NCBI RefSeq assembly: GCF_010723575.1
Contig: NZ_BLKZ01000001.1
Span: forward strand, 5,022,001-5,086,000
DNA length: 64,000 nucleotides
Source: Mycobacterium bourgelatii
GTDB taxonomy: Bacteria > Actinomycetota > Actinomycetes > Mycobacteriales > Mycobacteriaceae
Direction of reading: 5' to 3'
The translations under genes were made by a program, and so were the position numbers. The notes beneath the pieces are model-generated. The model worked only from the letters and a program-made list of their open reading frames with translations, had not been told where the DNA came from and made no database searches. Shown here piece after piece: positions 1 to 11,400 of the stretch. Each line of letters opens with the position of its first letter. The first letter of the stretch is position 1.

Positions 1-2397
1 GCCCTTACCTGCGTGCCCCCCGTCCTGACCGTTCGCTCCCAAGGTTGAGCCATTGTCACCGTCTCGCCCGTCCCCGCCGATCCCGCCGGAGCCGCCATTA
101 CCACCGCCCCCACCGACCCCACCGTCGCCCCCGTCGGCCCCGCCCTTACCGCCAGCCCCGCCGGCCCCGCCGTTTCCGCCGTTGCCGCCGTCGGTACCGG
201 AGGAACCCGCTTCCCCGAACGTGGTGCCGTCTGCACCGGCCAGGCCGTTGCCGCCCACGCCGCCAGCCCCGCCGTTGCCCACCCGCCCACCGTCGCCCCC
301 GGCACCGCCGGCGCCTCCATTCGGCGAGGTAGCGTTGCCAGGAGCCCCGAAGCCGCCGCGGCCGCCGTTGCCACCGGTGGTCGGGCTGAGGCCATGAGCA
401 CCGTCGACACCCGCGGCGGTGGTGCTGGCACCGCCGGCACCTCCGGCGCCACCGGCGCCCGGGTCACCACCCTTCCCGCCGGCCCCGCCGGTGCCAAAGC
501 CGGTGCCCTGGTTGACGCTCCAGGAGCCGGTTGCGCCCCTGGCGCCGTCTCCGGCGATCCCGCCGGCGCCACCGTCACCGCCGGCGCCTCCGACACCCTG
601 GCTGCCGGCGTGACCCGAAGTCGCTTGCGCCGCACCGCCGGCCCCGCCGGCGCCGCCGGAACCGCCTGCCCCGCCGATGCCGCCATCAAAACCATCCGCG
701 CCCTTGCTGCCCGCCCCCGGGCGGAATTCACCGTTGGCTCCCTTGCCGCCGGCACCGCCGGCCCCGCCTTTGCCCCCGGCGCCACCATCACCGCCGTTAC
801 CGGCCAGGGTTCCGCCCGCGCCGCCAGCCCCGCCGACACCACCGGCCCCACCGACGTCGCCCGTTCCGCCCGATCCGCTTCCCGCATCGACGCGCGACAC
901 ACCATCCTTCCCGGCCATCCCGTCGCCGCCCCTACCACCGACCCCACCATTGCCCACGACGCCGGCATCACCGCCGGCCCCACCCCGACCACCGTCGCCA
1001 CCGGCCTCCGTTGCCGCCGCGCCGTTACCGCCAGCCCCGCCGTTACCGCCGTCACCCGCTCCGTGATCACCGGCGGTCGCACCGGCCGCGCCAGTCCGCC
1101 CGCCAACCCCGCCCGCAGCGCCGCCCTTACCACCGGCACCGCCAATACCCGCGTCACCACCACGGCCGCCCGCCCCGCCGTTACCGGCAACCAATCCGGT
1201 GCCCCCATCGCCGCCGGCGCCACCGTCACCGGCCGCCCCGCCCAGCCCCCCGGAACCGCCAGCACCCCCATTTCCGGCCAGCCCGGCCTTCCCCAACAGA
1301 CCACTGGCGCCGCCGGCGCCACCCACACCACCGTCACCGCCGGACCCACCGGACCCACCAAGGCCACCGTTGCCACCAATCGCGCCGTCACCACCGGCGC
1401 CCAGCGGGTTCGCCGTGCCATGGGCACCCGCCCCACCCACACCACCGGCCGCGCCAACCCCGCCGGCACCGCCAACGCCGCCGGCGCCGCCGGCGCCGCC
1501 GTCACCGATCAGCAAACCCCCGCGGCCGCCCGCTCCACCGGTACCACCGGCAGCGCCAGCTCCACCGCCAGATCCGTTGCCCCCGTTCCCGGCTGGGTTA
1601 CCGGCGGAACCGGGGTCACCGGGGGCACCCGTCACCAGCCCGTCCATACCGGCTGTGCCCGTACCGCCGACACCACCCGCGCCGCCACTGCCGAAGTACC
1701 CGGCATTACCGCCGACCCCGCCGGTCCCGCCACCGACCCCGCCCATGCCGCCGACCCCGCCATTGCCGAAGATCCCTGCGCTGCCACCGGCGCCCCCGGT
1801 GCCTGCACCGGATCCGCCAACGCCACCAGCGCCGCCCGCGCCAAACAACCATCCGCCGGCACCCCCGGTCCCACCGGCGGCGCCAGCTCCGCCCGCACCC
1901 CCGGTCCCGCCCACACCGAAGATCCCGGCCGCACCGCCGTTTCCGCCGACCTGGCCTACGCCGCCAGCCGCGCCGGCACCGCCGTTGCCAACCAACAACC
2001 CGCCCGGACCACCCGACTCCCCCGGGGCCAACCCGCTCACACCATCACCAATCAACGGACGCCCCAACAACGTTTGGGTCGGCCAGTTCACCGCGTCCAG
2101 CAAAACCTGCGCAACATTGGCCGACTCGGCGCTCGCATACGAATCCGCCCCTGTGGCGAGCGCCCGCACAAACTGGTCCTGAAACAGCGCCAGCCGGGTG
2201 CTCAGGACCTGATATTCCCGACCGTGTGCGCCGAACAACGCCGCGATCGCGGTCGACACCTCATCCTCGGCCGCGGCCAGCACGGCCGTGGTCGACGCCG
2301 CCGCCCCCGCATTCGCCGTACCGATCGACGTCCCGATCTCTACCAAATCCGCGGCCGCCACTGACAACAATTCCGGTGCAACACTGATGAACGACAT
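1..2397 (-). CDS. PE_PGRS family protein, partial (C-terminus beyond window)
   Basis: The minus-strand frame opening at ATG 2397 stays open to the window edge (799 codons). It begins MSFISVAPELLSVAAADL, a typical PE domain of about 95 residues, followed by the linker motif GRPLIGDG and then Gly-Gly-X repeats of the PGRS class. A strong ribosome site (GGGAGG) lies about 7 nt upstream of the ATG. PE_PGRS proteins are mycobacteria-specific, generally exported to the cell surface by ESX-type secretion; individual functions are mostly unknown. The gene is divergent from the metE leader. The long proline/arginine-rich open frames on the other strand are by-products of the GC-rich repeat. Confidence 0.93.
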   Translation of the reverse strand, partial: MSFISVAPELLSVAAADLVEIGTSIGTANAGAAASTTAVLAAAEDEVSTAIAALFGAHGREYQVLSTRLALFQDQFVRALATGADSYASAESANVAQVLLDAVNWPTQTLLGRPLIGDGVSGLAPGESGGPGGLLVGNGGAGAAGGVGQVGGNGGAAGIFGVGGTGGAGGAGAAGGTGGAGGWLFGAGGAGGVGGSGAGTGGAGGSAGIFGNGGVGGMGGVGGGTGGVGGNAGYFGSGGAGGVGGTGTAGMDGLVTGAPGDPGSAGNPAGNGGNGSGGGAGAAGGTGGAGGRGGLLIGDGGAGGAGGVGGAGGVGAAGGVGGAGAHGTANPLGAGGDGAIGGNGGLGGSGGSGGDGGVGGAGGASGLLGKAGLAGNGGAGGSGGLGGAAGDGGAGGDGGTGLVAGNGGAGGRGGDAGIGGAGGKGGAAGGVGGRTGAAGATAGDHGAGDGGNGGAGGNGAAATEAGGDGGRGGAGGDAGVVGNGGVGGRGGDGMAGKDGVSRVDAGSGSGGTGDVGGAGGVGGAGGAGGTLAGNGGDGGAGGKGGAGGAGGKGANGEFRPGAGSKGADGFDGGIGGAGGSGGAGGAGGAAQATSGHAGSQGVGGAGGDGGAGGIAGDGARGATGSWSVNQGTGFGTGGAGGKGGDPGAGGAGGAGGASTTAAGVDGAHGLSPTTGGNGGRGGFGAPGNATSPNGGAGGAGGDGGRVGNGGAGGVGGNGLAGADGTTFGEAGSSGTDGGNGGNGGAGGAGGKGGADGGDGGVGGGGGNGGSGGIGGDGRDGDNGSTLGANGQDGGHAGKG

Positions 2398-2714
2398 CCC
2401 GCGACCTCCCAGCCGGCGACAGCCGGAATCTGCGATCAATGCCGGCTAAAGAGACAACAAATGGCAGGACCGACCCCCGGACGATCAGGGTGCGGAAGTG
2501 CGATTTGTCACAATTCCGGGTGCAGCACAGCTGAGCATTGGTCAAATTCACTAACGCGTAAGCAAATTAATGTGCTCTTTGCACAGGCCCATAGAGATGG
2601 CCGACTTGCTCACCGAAAAACCCCCTGGTGCAGACGATCGGATCGAGCCAACGGAACCGCCGAGACGCACGTGCAGGCCCGGCGTAGCCTTGACCGTGCA
2701 GTCGGTCTGCCGAC
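2398..2714. promoter_or_regulatory. Divergent intergenic region between PE_PGRS and the metE leader
   Basis: About 320 bp without a credible gene. It must hold the PE_PGRS promoter on the minus strand and the promoter of the riboswitch-metE transcript on the plus strand. An AT-richer patch at about 2540-2585 is the best candidate promoter core, but no clear -35/-10 pair stands out. None of the TACGACC boxes found before other PE/PPE genes of this window is present. Confidence 0.4.
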
Positions 2715-2920
2715 GCCCAGGTGGCGCCGGCATCGAAACGAAGCATGACGCCTCGTGAGAGGGAACCCGGTGCGAGTCCGGGACTGTCCCGCAGCGGTAT
2801 GCAGGAACGACCGCCGTCATAAGGCACTGGTCCCTAGAAATCCGGGACTGGGAAGCGACGGCCAGTAGGAGCACCACCGGGTGCGCGCCTGTGAGTCCGA
2901 AGACCTGCCGGCTGTGCCGG
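2715..2920 (+). ncRNA. Cobalamin (adenosylcobalamin-class) riboswitch in the metE leader
   Basis: The conserved core is readable: GAGAGGGAACCCGGTGCGAG and TCCGGGACTGTCCCGCAGCGG at about 2756-2798, then GGGAAGCGACGGCCAGTAGG (the B12-box region) near 2850, and AGTCCGAAGACCTGCCGGC closing at about 2912. Self-complementary GCCGGC segments at 2726-2731 and 2907-2912 can pair as P1. Established knowledge: mycobacterial metE is preceded by a B12 riboswitch that switches off the B12-independent methionine synthase when cobalamin is plentiful. The element lies about 145 nt upstream of the metE start, on the same strand. The exact 5' edge is uncertain. Confidence 0.95.
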
Positions 2921-2936
2921 ACGCGCCGCGTCCGGC
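2916..2936 (+). terminator. Hairpin downstream of the riboswitch, candidate expression platform
   Basis: A perfect 9-bp stem (GCCGGACGC / GCGTCCGGC) with a 3-nt loop starts 3 nt after the putative P1 3' strand. There is no U-run after it, so it is not a classical intrinsic terminator. It could compete with P1, act as a pause or Rho-related element, or be structural only. Its position right behind the aptamer is the reason to propose a switching role. Confidence 0.5.
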
Positions 2937-3064
2937 GGCTCAGCGCCTCGTGGAATGGGCGTTTGGTCGTACCGGTAGTGGTTATGCGCCTGGATGTGCA
3001 CCGCAAACCGGATCGGCTATTCGTCCGCGGGCGGTGACCACCCCGTCGATTGAAGGACCGTCTC

Positions 3065-5356
3065 GTGATCCAGCTGGCAAATCGAAAATCATTCACCGCG
3101 ACCATCATTGGCTCTCCCCGCATAGGCCCGCGCCGCGAACTGAAACGCGCCACCGAGGGCTATTGGGCCGGGCGCACCACCCGCTCCGACCTCGAGTCCA
3201 TCGCAGCCGACCTGCGTCGCGACACCTGGGCGGGATTGGCCGCCGCAGGCCTGGATTCGATCCCGGTGAACACCTTCTCGTACTACGACCAGATGCTCGA
3301 CACCGCGGTTCTGCTCGGTGCGCTGCCGGCGCGGGTCGACAAGATCTCCGACGACCTTGATCGGTACTTTGCGGCCGCGCGGGGGAACGAGGACATCGCG
3401 CCGCTTGAGATGACGAAGTGGTTCGATACCAACTACCACTACCTGGTACCCGAGATCGGGCCGTCGACCAAGTTCGCGCTGCACCCCGACAAGGTGCTGT
3501 CCGAGCTGAAAGAGGCTCAGGCGCAAGGCATTCCAGCCCGCCCGGTCGTCATCGGCCCGCTCACCTTCCTGTTGCTGAGCAAGGGGGTGGACGGCACGGC
3601 TCGACCGATCGGGCGGCTGATCGAACTGCTCCCGATCTACTCCGAACTGCTCGCACTGCTCGCCGACAGCGGCGCCGAGTGGGTGCAGTTCGATGAACCC
3701 GTGCTGGTGACCGACATCTCGCCGGACGCACCCGCGCTGGCCGAGGCCGTCTACAACACCTTGGGCAAGGTGAAGAACCGGCCGGCGATTTACGTCGCCA
3801 CCTATTTCGGCGATCCCGGCCCCGCGTTGGCGGCCCTGGCCCGCACCCCGGTCGAGGCCATCGGTGTCGATTTCGTGGCCGGCGCGCAAACGTCGGTGGC
3901 CGGTGCGCCGGAACTGGCCGACAAAACACTGGTCGCGGGCGTCGTCGACGGACGCAACATCTGGCGCACAGACCTGGAGGCGGCGCTGGACAAGCTGGCT
4001 TCGCTACACGGATCGGCCGGCGCCATTGCGGTGTCGACGTCGTGTTCCACCATGCATGTGCCGTATTCGCTGGAACCGGAAACCGACCTGGACGACGCCT
4101 TGCGCAGCTGGCTGGCGTTCGGGGCCGAGAAGGTGGGTGAGGTCGTCGTGCTCGCGAAGGCACTGCGCGAGGGACGCGACGCCGCCGGAAGGATTGCGGA
4201 CGAGATCGCGGCGTCCAATGCCGCGGTCGCATCGCGCAAGCGCGATCCGCGTCTGCGCAACGAGCAGGTGCGAAGCCGCATCGACTCGATCGTCGCGTCG
4301 GGCACCCACCGGGGTGAGGCGGCGCAGCGCCGCGCCAGCCAGGACGCCCGGCTGCAGCTGCCGCCCCTGCCGACGACGACGATCGGTTCGTATCCGCAGA
4401 CCCCGGCGATTCGCAAGGCACGAGCCGCCCTGCGGGCCGGCGAGATCGACCATGCCGAGTACGTCCGGCGGATGCGGGCCGAGATCGCCGACGTCATCGA
4501 GTTGCAGGAGCAACTGGGGCTGGACGTGCTAGTCCACGGTGAGCCGGAACGCAACGACATGGTGCAGTACTTCGCCGAACAGCTGGAGGGCTTCTTCGCC
4601 ACGCAGAACGGCTGGGTGCAGTCGTACGGCAGCCGCTGTGTACGTCCGCCGATCCTGTACGGCGACGTGTCCCGCACCCAACCGATGACGGTGGACTGGA
4701 TCTCGTACGCACAATCGCTGACCGAGAAGCCGGTCAAGGGGATGCTCACCGGGCCCGTCACCATCCTGGCGTGGTCGTTCGTGCGCGACGACCAGCCATT
4801 GGCCGACACCGCCTACCAAGTGGCGCTGGCCATTCGCGACGAGACCGTGGACCTGGAAGCCGCCGGTATTGCCGTGATCCAGGTGGACGAGCCCGCGCTG
4901 CGTGAGCTACTGCCGCTGCGCCGTGCGGACCAGAAGGAGTATTTGCGTTGGGCCGTAGGCTCTTTCCGTCTGGCCACCTCCGGCGTCGCCGATTCGACGC
5001 AGATCCACACTCACCTGTGTTACTCGGAATTCGGCGAGATCATCGGCGCCATCGCCGACCTGGACGCCGATGTGACTTCCATCGAGGCGGCGCGATCGCG
5101 CATGGAGGTGCTGGACGACCTCAACGCGGTCGGCTTCGCCAACAGCGTGGGACCGGGTGTTTACGACATCCACTCGCCGCGGGTGCCCAGCACCGCGGAG
5201 ATGGCCGAGTCGCTGCGTGCGGCCTTGCGCGCGGTGCCGGCCGAACGGCTGTGGGTCAATCCCGACTGCGGTCTCAAGACCCGCACCGTCGACGAGGTGA
5301 CCGCGTCGCTGCGCAACATGGTCGCCGCGGCGCGCGAGGTCCGCGCGGAACTCTGA
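3065..5356 (+). CDS. metE: Cobalamin-independent methionine synthase MetE
   Basis: MetE transfers the methyl group of 5-methyltetrahydropteroyltri-glutamate to homocysteine, the last step of methionine synthesis, without B12. The 763-residue product has the usual two-domain length. The zinc ligands are visible: His and Cys in IHTHLCYSEFGE (about residue 645) and Cys in VNPDCGLKTR (about 737). The N-terminal SPRIGPRRELKRATEGYW segment is typical. I chose GTG 3065 because GAAGGA lies 7 nt upstream; a TTG at 3050 would add five residues and overlap that site. The gene sits behind the B12 riboswitch, so expression should fall when cobalamin is available. It is orthologous to M. tuberculosis Rv1133c by sequence and context. 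Its convergent neighbour is a giant PE_PGRS gene. Confidence 0.97.
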   Translation: MIQLANRKSFTATIIGSPRIGPRRELKRATEGYWAGRTTRSDLESIAADLRRDTWAGLAAAGLDSIPVNTFSYYDQMLDTAVLLGALPARVDKISDDLDRYFAAARGNEDIAPLEMTKWFDTNYHYLVPEIGPSTKFALHPDKVLSELKEAQAQGIPARPVVIGPLTFLLLSKGVDGTARPIGRLIELLPIYSELLALLADSGAEWVQFDEPVLVTDISPDAPALAEAVYNTLGKVKNRPAIYVATYFGDPGPALAALARTPVEAIGVDFVAGAQTSVAGAPELADKTLVAGVVDGRNIWRTDLEAALDKLASLHGSAGAIAVSTSCSTMHVPYSLEPETDLDDALRSWLAFGAEKVGEVVVLAKALREGRDAAGRIADEIAASNAAVASRKRDPRLRNEQVRSRIDSIVASGTHRGEAAQRRASQDARLQLPPLPTTTIGSYPQTPAIRKARAALRAGEIDHAEYVRRMRAEIADVIELQEQLGLDVLVHGEPERNDMVQYFAEQLEGFFATQNGWVQSYGSRCVRPPILYGDVSRTQPMTVDWISYAQSLTEKPVKGMLTGPVTILAWSFVRDDQPLADTAYQVALAIRDETVDLEAAGIAVIQVDEPALRELLPLRRADQKEYLRWAVGSFRLATSGVADSTQIHTHLCYSEFGEIIGAIADLDADVTSIEAARSRMEVLDDLNAVGFANSVGPGVYDIHSPRVPSTAEMAESLRAALRAVPAERLWVNPDCGLKTRTVDEVTASLRNMVAAAREVRAEL

Positions 5357-5418
5357 CGCCGACCGTCACGCTGGCGCGGCGCTCGACGTGCAGCGCCACG
5401 CTGGCGTGACACTCGGCG
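5357..5418. repeat. 62-bp palindromic intergenic element, copy A
   Basis: Directly after the metE stop, imperfect 15-nt arms at 5357-5371 and 5404-5418 (13 of 15 complementary) flank a 32-bp centre, giving a long hairpin on either strand. Copies of the same 62-bp length occur at 25742-25803 (opposite orientation) and 35937-35998. All lie between convergent genes. A bidirectional terminator is one explanation; a small non-autonomous mobile element is another. Confidence 0.75.
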
Positions 5419-5455
5419 ACGGCATGCGACCGCTCGGCGTCCGCGGCAGCCCGGA

Positions 5456-8400
5456 TTAGGGCGAGCCGGCGCCTCCAGCGCCGCCGGTGCCGCCGGTGCC
5501 GCCAGTGGTGTCGGTGTGGATGCCGCCACTGTCGCCGGGTAGTCCACCATCGCCTTCGTTGCCAAGGCTGCCCGTGCCGCCAGTACCGCCGGTACCGCCC
5601 GCTCCGCCGTTGCCGCCTTGGCCGTTGGTGCCGGAGTCACCGCCGTTGCCGCCGGTGCCGCCCTGGCCGCCGGTGCCGCCGTTCGTAAAGGTGCTGCTGC
5701 CGCCGGTGCCGCCGATGCCACCTACGCCGCCGACACCGCCGATGCCGTTATCCGCGGCCTTACCGCCCTGGCCGCCGGTACCGCCCTGGCCGCCGGTGCC
5801 AGCGCCGGCGCCACCGTCGGCGCCGCCTTGGCCGCCCTTGCCGCCCGCGCCACCGGCCGCGGCCTTGCCACCGGCTTGCGTGGTGCTGCCACCGGCGCCA
5901 CCGGCGCCGCCCTTGCCGCCGTCGCCCGCGCTACCCGCGGTGCCGCCGGTGCCACCGGTGCCCACCGCACCGCCGGCACCACCCTGACCGCCGGCGCCGC
6001 CGACGCCACCAGCGCTGGCACCGCCCTTGCCGGTGTCGTCGAAGCCCTTGCCGCCGGCGCCACCTTCACCACCGACACCGCCTTCGCCGCCGCTGCCGTT
6101 GGTGCCGTTGACGGAATTGCCGCCCTGGCCGCCTGCGCCGCCGGCACCACCCGCGCCGCCGTTGCCGCCGACGACGCCGGACGCCTTGCTGTCGGCTCCG
6201 GCGATGCCCTCGCCACCGACGCCACCGGCACCACCCTTGCCGCCGGTGCCGCCGCCGACGCTGTTGTCGGCGCCGCCTTGGCCACCTTGACCACCCTGAC
6301 CACCAGCGCCGCCGTTTGTCCCTGCGGTCGCGGCGCCGCCCTTACCGGCGGTTCCACCTTGACCGCCCGCACCGGCGGTACCGCCGTCGGTGATGTTGGC
6401 ACCGCCCTTGCCGCCGGTGCCGCCGGCGCCGCCGGCGCCCGCGTTGCCCGCGGTGCCGCCGGTGCCGCCGGTGCCGGCCGCTCCGCCCACGCCACCAGTG
6501 CCGCCGACCCCTCCGGTTCCGCCGTCGCCGGGGTTGCCGCTGCCGTCGTCGTTGTAGCCCGCGCCGCCGGTGCCGCCGGCACCGCCCTGTCCGCCCTGAC
6601 CACCGTTGCCGTTGGTGGCACCAGCGACGGCATTGCCGCCCTGGCCGCCGGCGCCGCCCTCGCCGCCTTTACCGCCGGACAGGCCGTTCCCGCCGGACTG
6701 GCCGGAGGCACCTTGGCCACCTTGGCCGCCCTTGCCGCCCGCACCACCCGCACCGGCGATGCTGTCTGCCGTAGTGGCGGCGCCGCCAGTGCCGCCGACG
6801 CCGCCGGCCCCACCGTCACCCGCAGCGCCCGCAGAACCACCGGTGCCGCCGGATCCGGCCGCCCCGCCCTTGCCGCCATTGCCCCCGGTACCACCGGCGC
6901 CACCCGCGGTCGCGTTGTTACTGCCGGTGTCGGCGAAGCCGGTGCCGCCCTGGCCACCCTTGCCGCCGAGACCGCCAGCCCCGCCGTTGCCATTGGTGCC
7001 GCCGTTTCCGCCACCGCCGAGACCACCCTGGCCGCCGGCGCCGCCGGTGCCACCGGTGCCGCCTGGGTTATTGGCGGTGGCGGTAGCGCCTTTCGCGCCG
7101 GCGCCGCCGGTGCCGCCCTGACCGCCGTCCCCACCAGTTCCGGCACTACCGTCGACGCCAGCGGTACCCCCGACGCCCGGGTCGCCAGCAAGGCCGCCAA
7201 GTCCGGCGGTGCCACCGGTACCACCCATACCGCCGGCGGTCGCGTTGTTGTTGCCGTCGTCGGCGTACCCGGTGCCGCCCTTGCCGCCCGTGCCGCCCTG
7301 GCCGCCAAGGCCACCGTTGCCGGCCGTGCCGCCGTTTCCGTCGCCGCCTTGGCCGCCTTTGCCGCCCGCGGCGCCATTGCCGCCGGTGCCGCCGTTGTTG
7401 CCGACGGTTCCGGTGGAGCCTTGCGCACCGGCCCCGCCGGTGCCACCCGTGCCGCCAGCACCACCGGTGCCCACGGCGCCATCGGCCGCCCCGGCACCGC
7501 CGGCAGCGCCACCCAGACCAGCGGCGCCGCCCTTGCCGCCGGTACCGCCGGCGGTGGCGTTGTTGCTGCCGTCGTCATTGAACCCGGTGCCGCCCTGGCC
7601 GCCCTTGCCGCCGGTACCGCCGGCGCCGCCATCGCCGTGGATGTCGACACCGGTACCGCCCTGGCCACCGAGACCGCCGGCCCCACCAGCGCCACCTTCG
7701 CTGCCGACGTTGCCAGTGGTGGCGGTGGCGCCTTGGGCGCCGTCGCCGCCGGTACCGCCGACGCCGCCGGCGCCTGCCGCGTGGCCGGCGATGTCGGTGT
7801 TGCCGCCGGTACCGCCGGTGCCGCCGACGCCGCCCGTGCCCGCCGCGCCCGCGGCGCCCCCTAAGCCGCCAGTGCCGGCGGCGCCGCCCAGGCCGCCCTT
7901 GCCGCCCTGACCGCCCTGGCCGCCGTCGGTGGCGTTGTCACTGCCGTCGTCGTCGTACCCGGCGCCGCCCTGGCCACCCCGACCGCCCTCGCCCCCGGCG
8001 CCACCGGTGCCGTTGGTCGCGCCGGTGACGGCGTTGCCGCCCTGGCCACCCTGGCCGCCCTGGCCGCCTTCACCACCAACCGATCCGGTGTCGCCGGCCA
8101 AGCTGGCGGCACCCTGCCCGCCGTTGCCACCTTTGCCGCCCGCGCCACCGGTGCCGGCCACGCTGCCACTCTTGGTGGCGCTGCCGCCCACGCCGCCGTC
8201 CCCGCCAGCGCCGCCGACGCCCGCAACGCCGGCGGTGCCGCCGGTCCCAACGGAACCGGCCGTGCCGGCTGCGCCGCCGTCGCCGCCCGCGCCACCGCTG
8301 CCACCGGCGGTCGCGCTGTTGGTGGCGTCCTCGGCAGCGCCGGCGCCACCCTGACCGCCGACGCCGCCGGCACCACCGGAGCCGCCCTTGCCGCTGACAC

Positions 8401-11400
8401 CGGCGGATCCACCGGCGTTGCCGCCTACGCCGCCTTGGCCACCAGCTCCACCTGCGGCGCCGTCACCGCCGGCCTTACCAACCGCACCCGCTGCACCGGC
8501 GCCGCCGGCACCACCTTCGCCACCGGCGCCGGCGTCACCGCCGTTGCCCACGACCCCGTCCTTGCCGACTGCCCCGGCCAGCCCGCCGACACCGCCGTCA
8601 CCACCGGCACCGCCCTTGCCACCGGCGGTGGCCGCCTGGGTAGCGGCGCCGTTAAAGCCCGCGCCACCCTGGCCGCCGGCCCCGCCTTTCCCGGCCGCCC
8701 CACCGTCACCCTTGGTTCCGTCCATTCCGCCGGCGTCACCGCCCATGCCGCCAGCGCCACCGGCACCGCCCGCACCGCCGTCCCCGCCAGCCTTGCCGGC
8801 CGCACCCGCGGAGCCCACGCCACCGACACCACCGTCGCCACCAGCGCCGGCGTCACCGCCGTTGCCGACGACCCCGTCCTTGCCGACGGCCCCGGCCAGC
8901 CCGCCGACCCCGCCGTTGCCGCCGGCGCCGCCGTTGCCGCCATCGGTGGCCGCGTCAGTGGCCGTGCCGTCGAAGCCATCGCCGCCCTTGCCGCCCTTGC
9001 CGCCGCTACCGGCCGACCCGCCGTCACCGCTGATTCCGTCGACTCCACCGGCGCTACCGCCTACGCCGCCCTGACCGCCGGCGCCGCCGGCGCCGCCGTC
9101 ACCGCCGGCCTTGCCAGCCGTACCCGCGGCGCCCACGCCGCCGACACCGCCGTCACCACCCGCTCCTGCGTTCCCGCCGTCACCGACCTCTCCGCCGGTG
9201 CCGACCGAACCGGCCGCCCCACCGACCCCGCCGTTGCCGCCGCTACCACCAGTGCCGCCGTCGGTGGCGGCACTGGTGGCGGTGCCGTTGAAGCCAGCAC
9301 CACCAAGGCCACCGTCCCCACCGCGGCCGCCATCGCCGCCGCTGCCGCTCTTCCCGCCTGCGCCGCCGGCGTCGCCACCCACGCCGCCGGCACCGCCAGC
9401 CCCGCCGGCACCACCGACACCGCCGTCTTTTCCGGCCGCGCCAACGGCACCGATGCCCCCGGCACCGCCGTCACCGCCAGCCCCGGCGTCCCCACCGTCG
9501 CCCACGGTTCCACCTGCGCCACCGGTGCCGGTCGCACCGCCCGTGCCGCCCTTGCCGCCGGCGCCGCCGTCGCCGCCGGCTGTGACCGCGTTATCGCCGG
9601 CGCCGTTGAAGCCTTTGCCGCCCTTGCCACCGGCTCCGCCGAGACCGCCGGCGCCGCCGCTGCCGTTGGTGCCGCCGTTGCCGTCACCGCCCTGCCCGCC
9701 TTGCCCGCCGGCCCCACCCGCGCCGCCGGCCTTCGCGGCTGCGGTGGACGTGGCGTCGGCGCCGTTGGCCCCGGCGCCGCCGGTGCCGCCTTGGCCGCCG
9801 ACGCCCCCGGTGCCCGCGCTGCCCGCGGCGCCGCCAGTGCCGTTGATGCCCGCATCTCCGCCGAGACCCGCCGCACCACCTTTGCCGCCGTTGCCGCCGT
9901 CGGTGGCGGCATTGCTGCCGTTGCCGTCCAAGCCGGCACCGCCCTTGCCGCCGGCTCCTCCGGTGCCGCCGAGGCCACCGTCGCCGTTGGTGCCGCCGAG
10001 GCCGTCGCCACCCTGGCCGCCCTTACCCCCCGCGGCGCCATCGCCACCGGTCCCGCCGGCAGCACCGGGAGTGGTGGATGCCGCGCCCTGGGCACCCGCC
10101 CCGCCCGTTCCGCCGGTCCCGCCGGTGCCACCGGTGCCGAGCGAGCCGTTGTTGCCAGCGATGCCATTGCCGGCCCCGGCAAGCCCGCCGAGGCCCGCGG
10201 CGCCGCCGGTGCCGCCGGCGCCGCCGGCGGTGGCGTTGTTGCGACCGTCGTCGGCGTAACCGTTGCCACCCTGGCCGCCTTGGCCGCCGATACCTCCGGC
10301 GCCACCGTCGCCGTTAACCCCGCTGTCGGACGCGCCGCCCTGACCGCCCTTACCGCCCTGACCACCCATGCCGCCGGTGTGGCCGATGGTGCCGACCGCG
10401 GCGTCGGCGCCTTGTCCGCCCTGGCCACCTTGTCCGCCCTGGCCACCGGTACCCCCGTCGGAGCCGGCCAGCGTGCCGGCGCCGCCCGCGCCCCCGGTGC
10501 CTCCGGCGCCCCCGGTGCCGGAGGCACCGACGTTCCCGCCGATGCCGCCGATCCCGACCGCGCCGCCCTTGCCGCCAGCGCCGCCCGCGCCGCCGCTACC
10601 TCCGTCGGTAGCGCTGCCGACGCCGCCGAGCGTGTCGTCGGCGCCTGCGCCGCCCTGACCGCCCGCGCCCCCGGTGCCGCCCGCGCCGCCGGAACCGTTG
10701 ACGCCGCCGTTACCGGCACCGCCCTGGCCACCTTGCCCGCCGGCGCCGCCGGCGCCACCGGCCTTCCCGTTGTTACCCGTGGTGCCGATGTCACCTTGGC
10801 CGCCAACACCGCCGGTGCCGCCCTGGCCACCATTGCCGGCCACGCCCGTGGCTCCCGGCGCACCGAACGGCGCGGTGCCGCCGATGCCGGCCGCACCGCC
10901 GTTTCCGCCGGCTCCGCCGGCGCCGGCGTTGCCACCGTCCACGTTGGAGCCGACGCCGGTACCACCGTTGCCACCCGTACCGCCGAAGCCGCCGGCCCCG
11001 CCATTGCCGCCGGCCCCGCCGACGCCGCCCATGATCGCGCGGTCGGCCCCGCCGGCCCCACCGGCGCCGCCGTTACCGCCGGCCGCTCCGGTCCCGCCGA
11101 CACCGCCGCCGGCATCGCCCTCCAACCCTGCGCCACCGTTGCCGCCGGCGCCTCCGGATCCGCCGGCCCCGCCGGCCCCGCCGAACAAGGCCCGGTTCTG
11201 GCCGCCGGCCCCGCCGGCCCCGCCGTCGCCACCCGCTTGGTTGATCACGCCGTCGCCACCGACACCGCCGGCTCCGCCGAACCCGCCGGCGCCGCCGAAC
11301 AACCCACCGGCACCGCCCGCGCCGCCGTTACCGCCCGCGCCGCCGTTACCGCCCGCGCCGCCGGCTCCGCCAGCCCCGCCGATACCCCAGAAACCGGCAG

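Noticed and set aside
394..2364. Long plus-strand open frame (656 codons) and overlapping Pro/Arg-rich frames
   Set aside because: Antisense of the PE_PGRS gene; the GC-rich Gly repeat keeps other frames open. No start context or family match.
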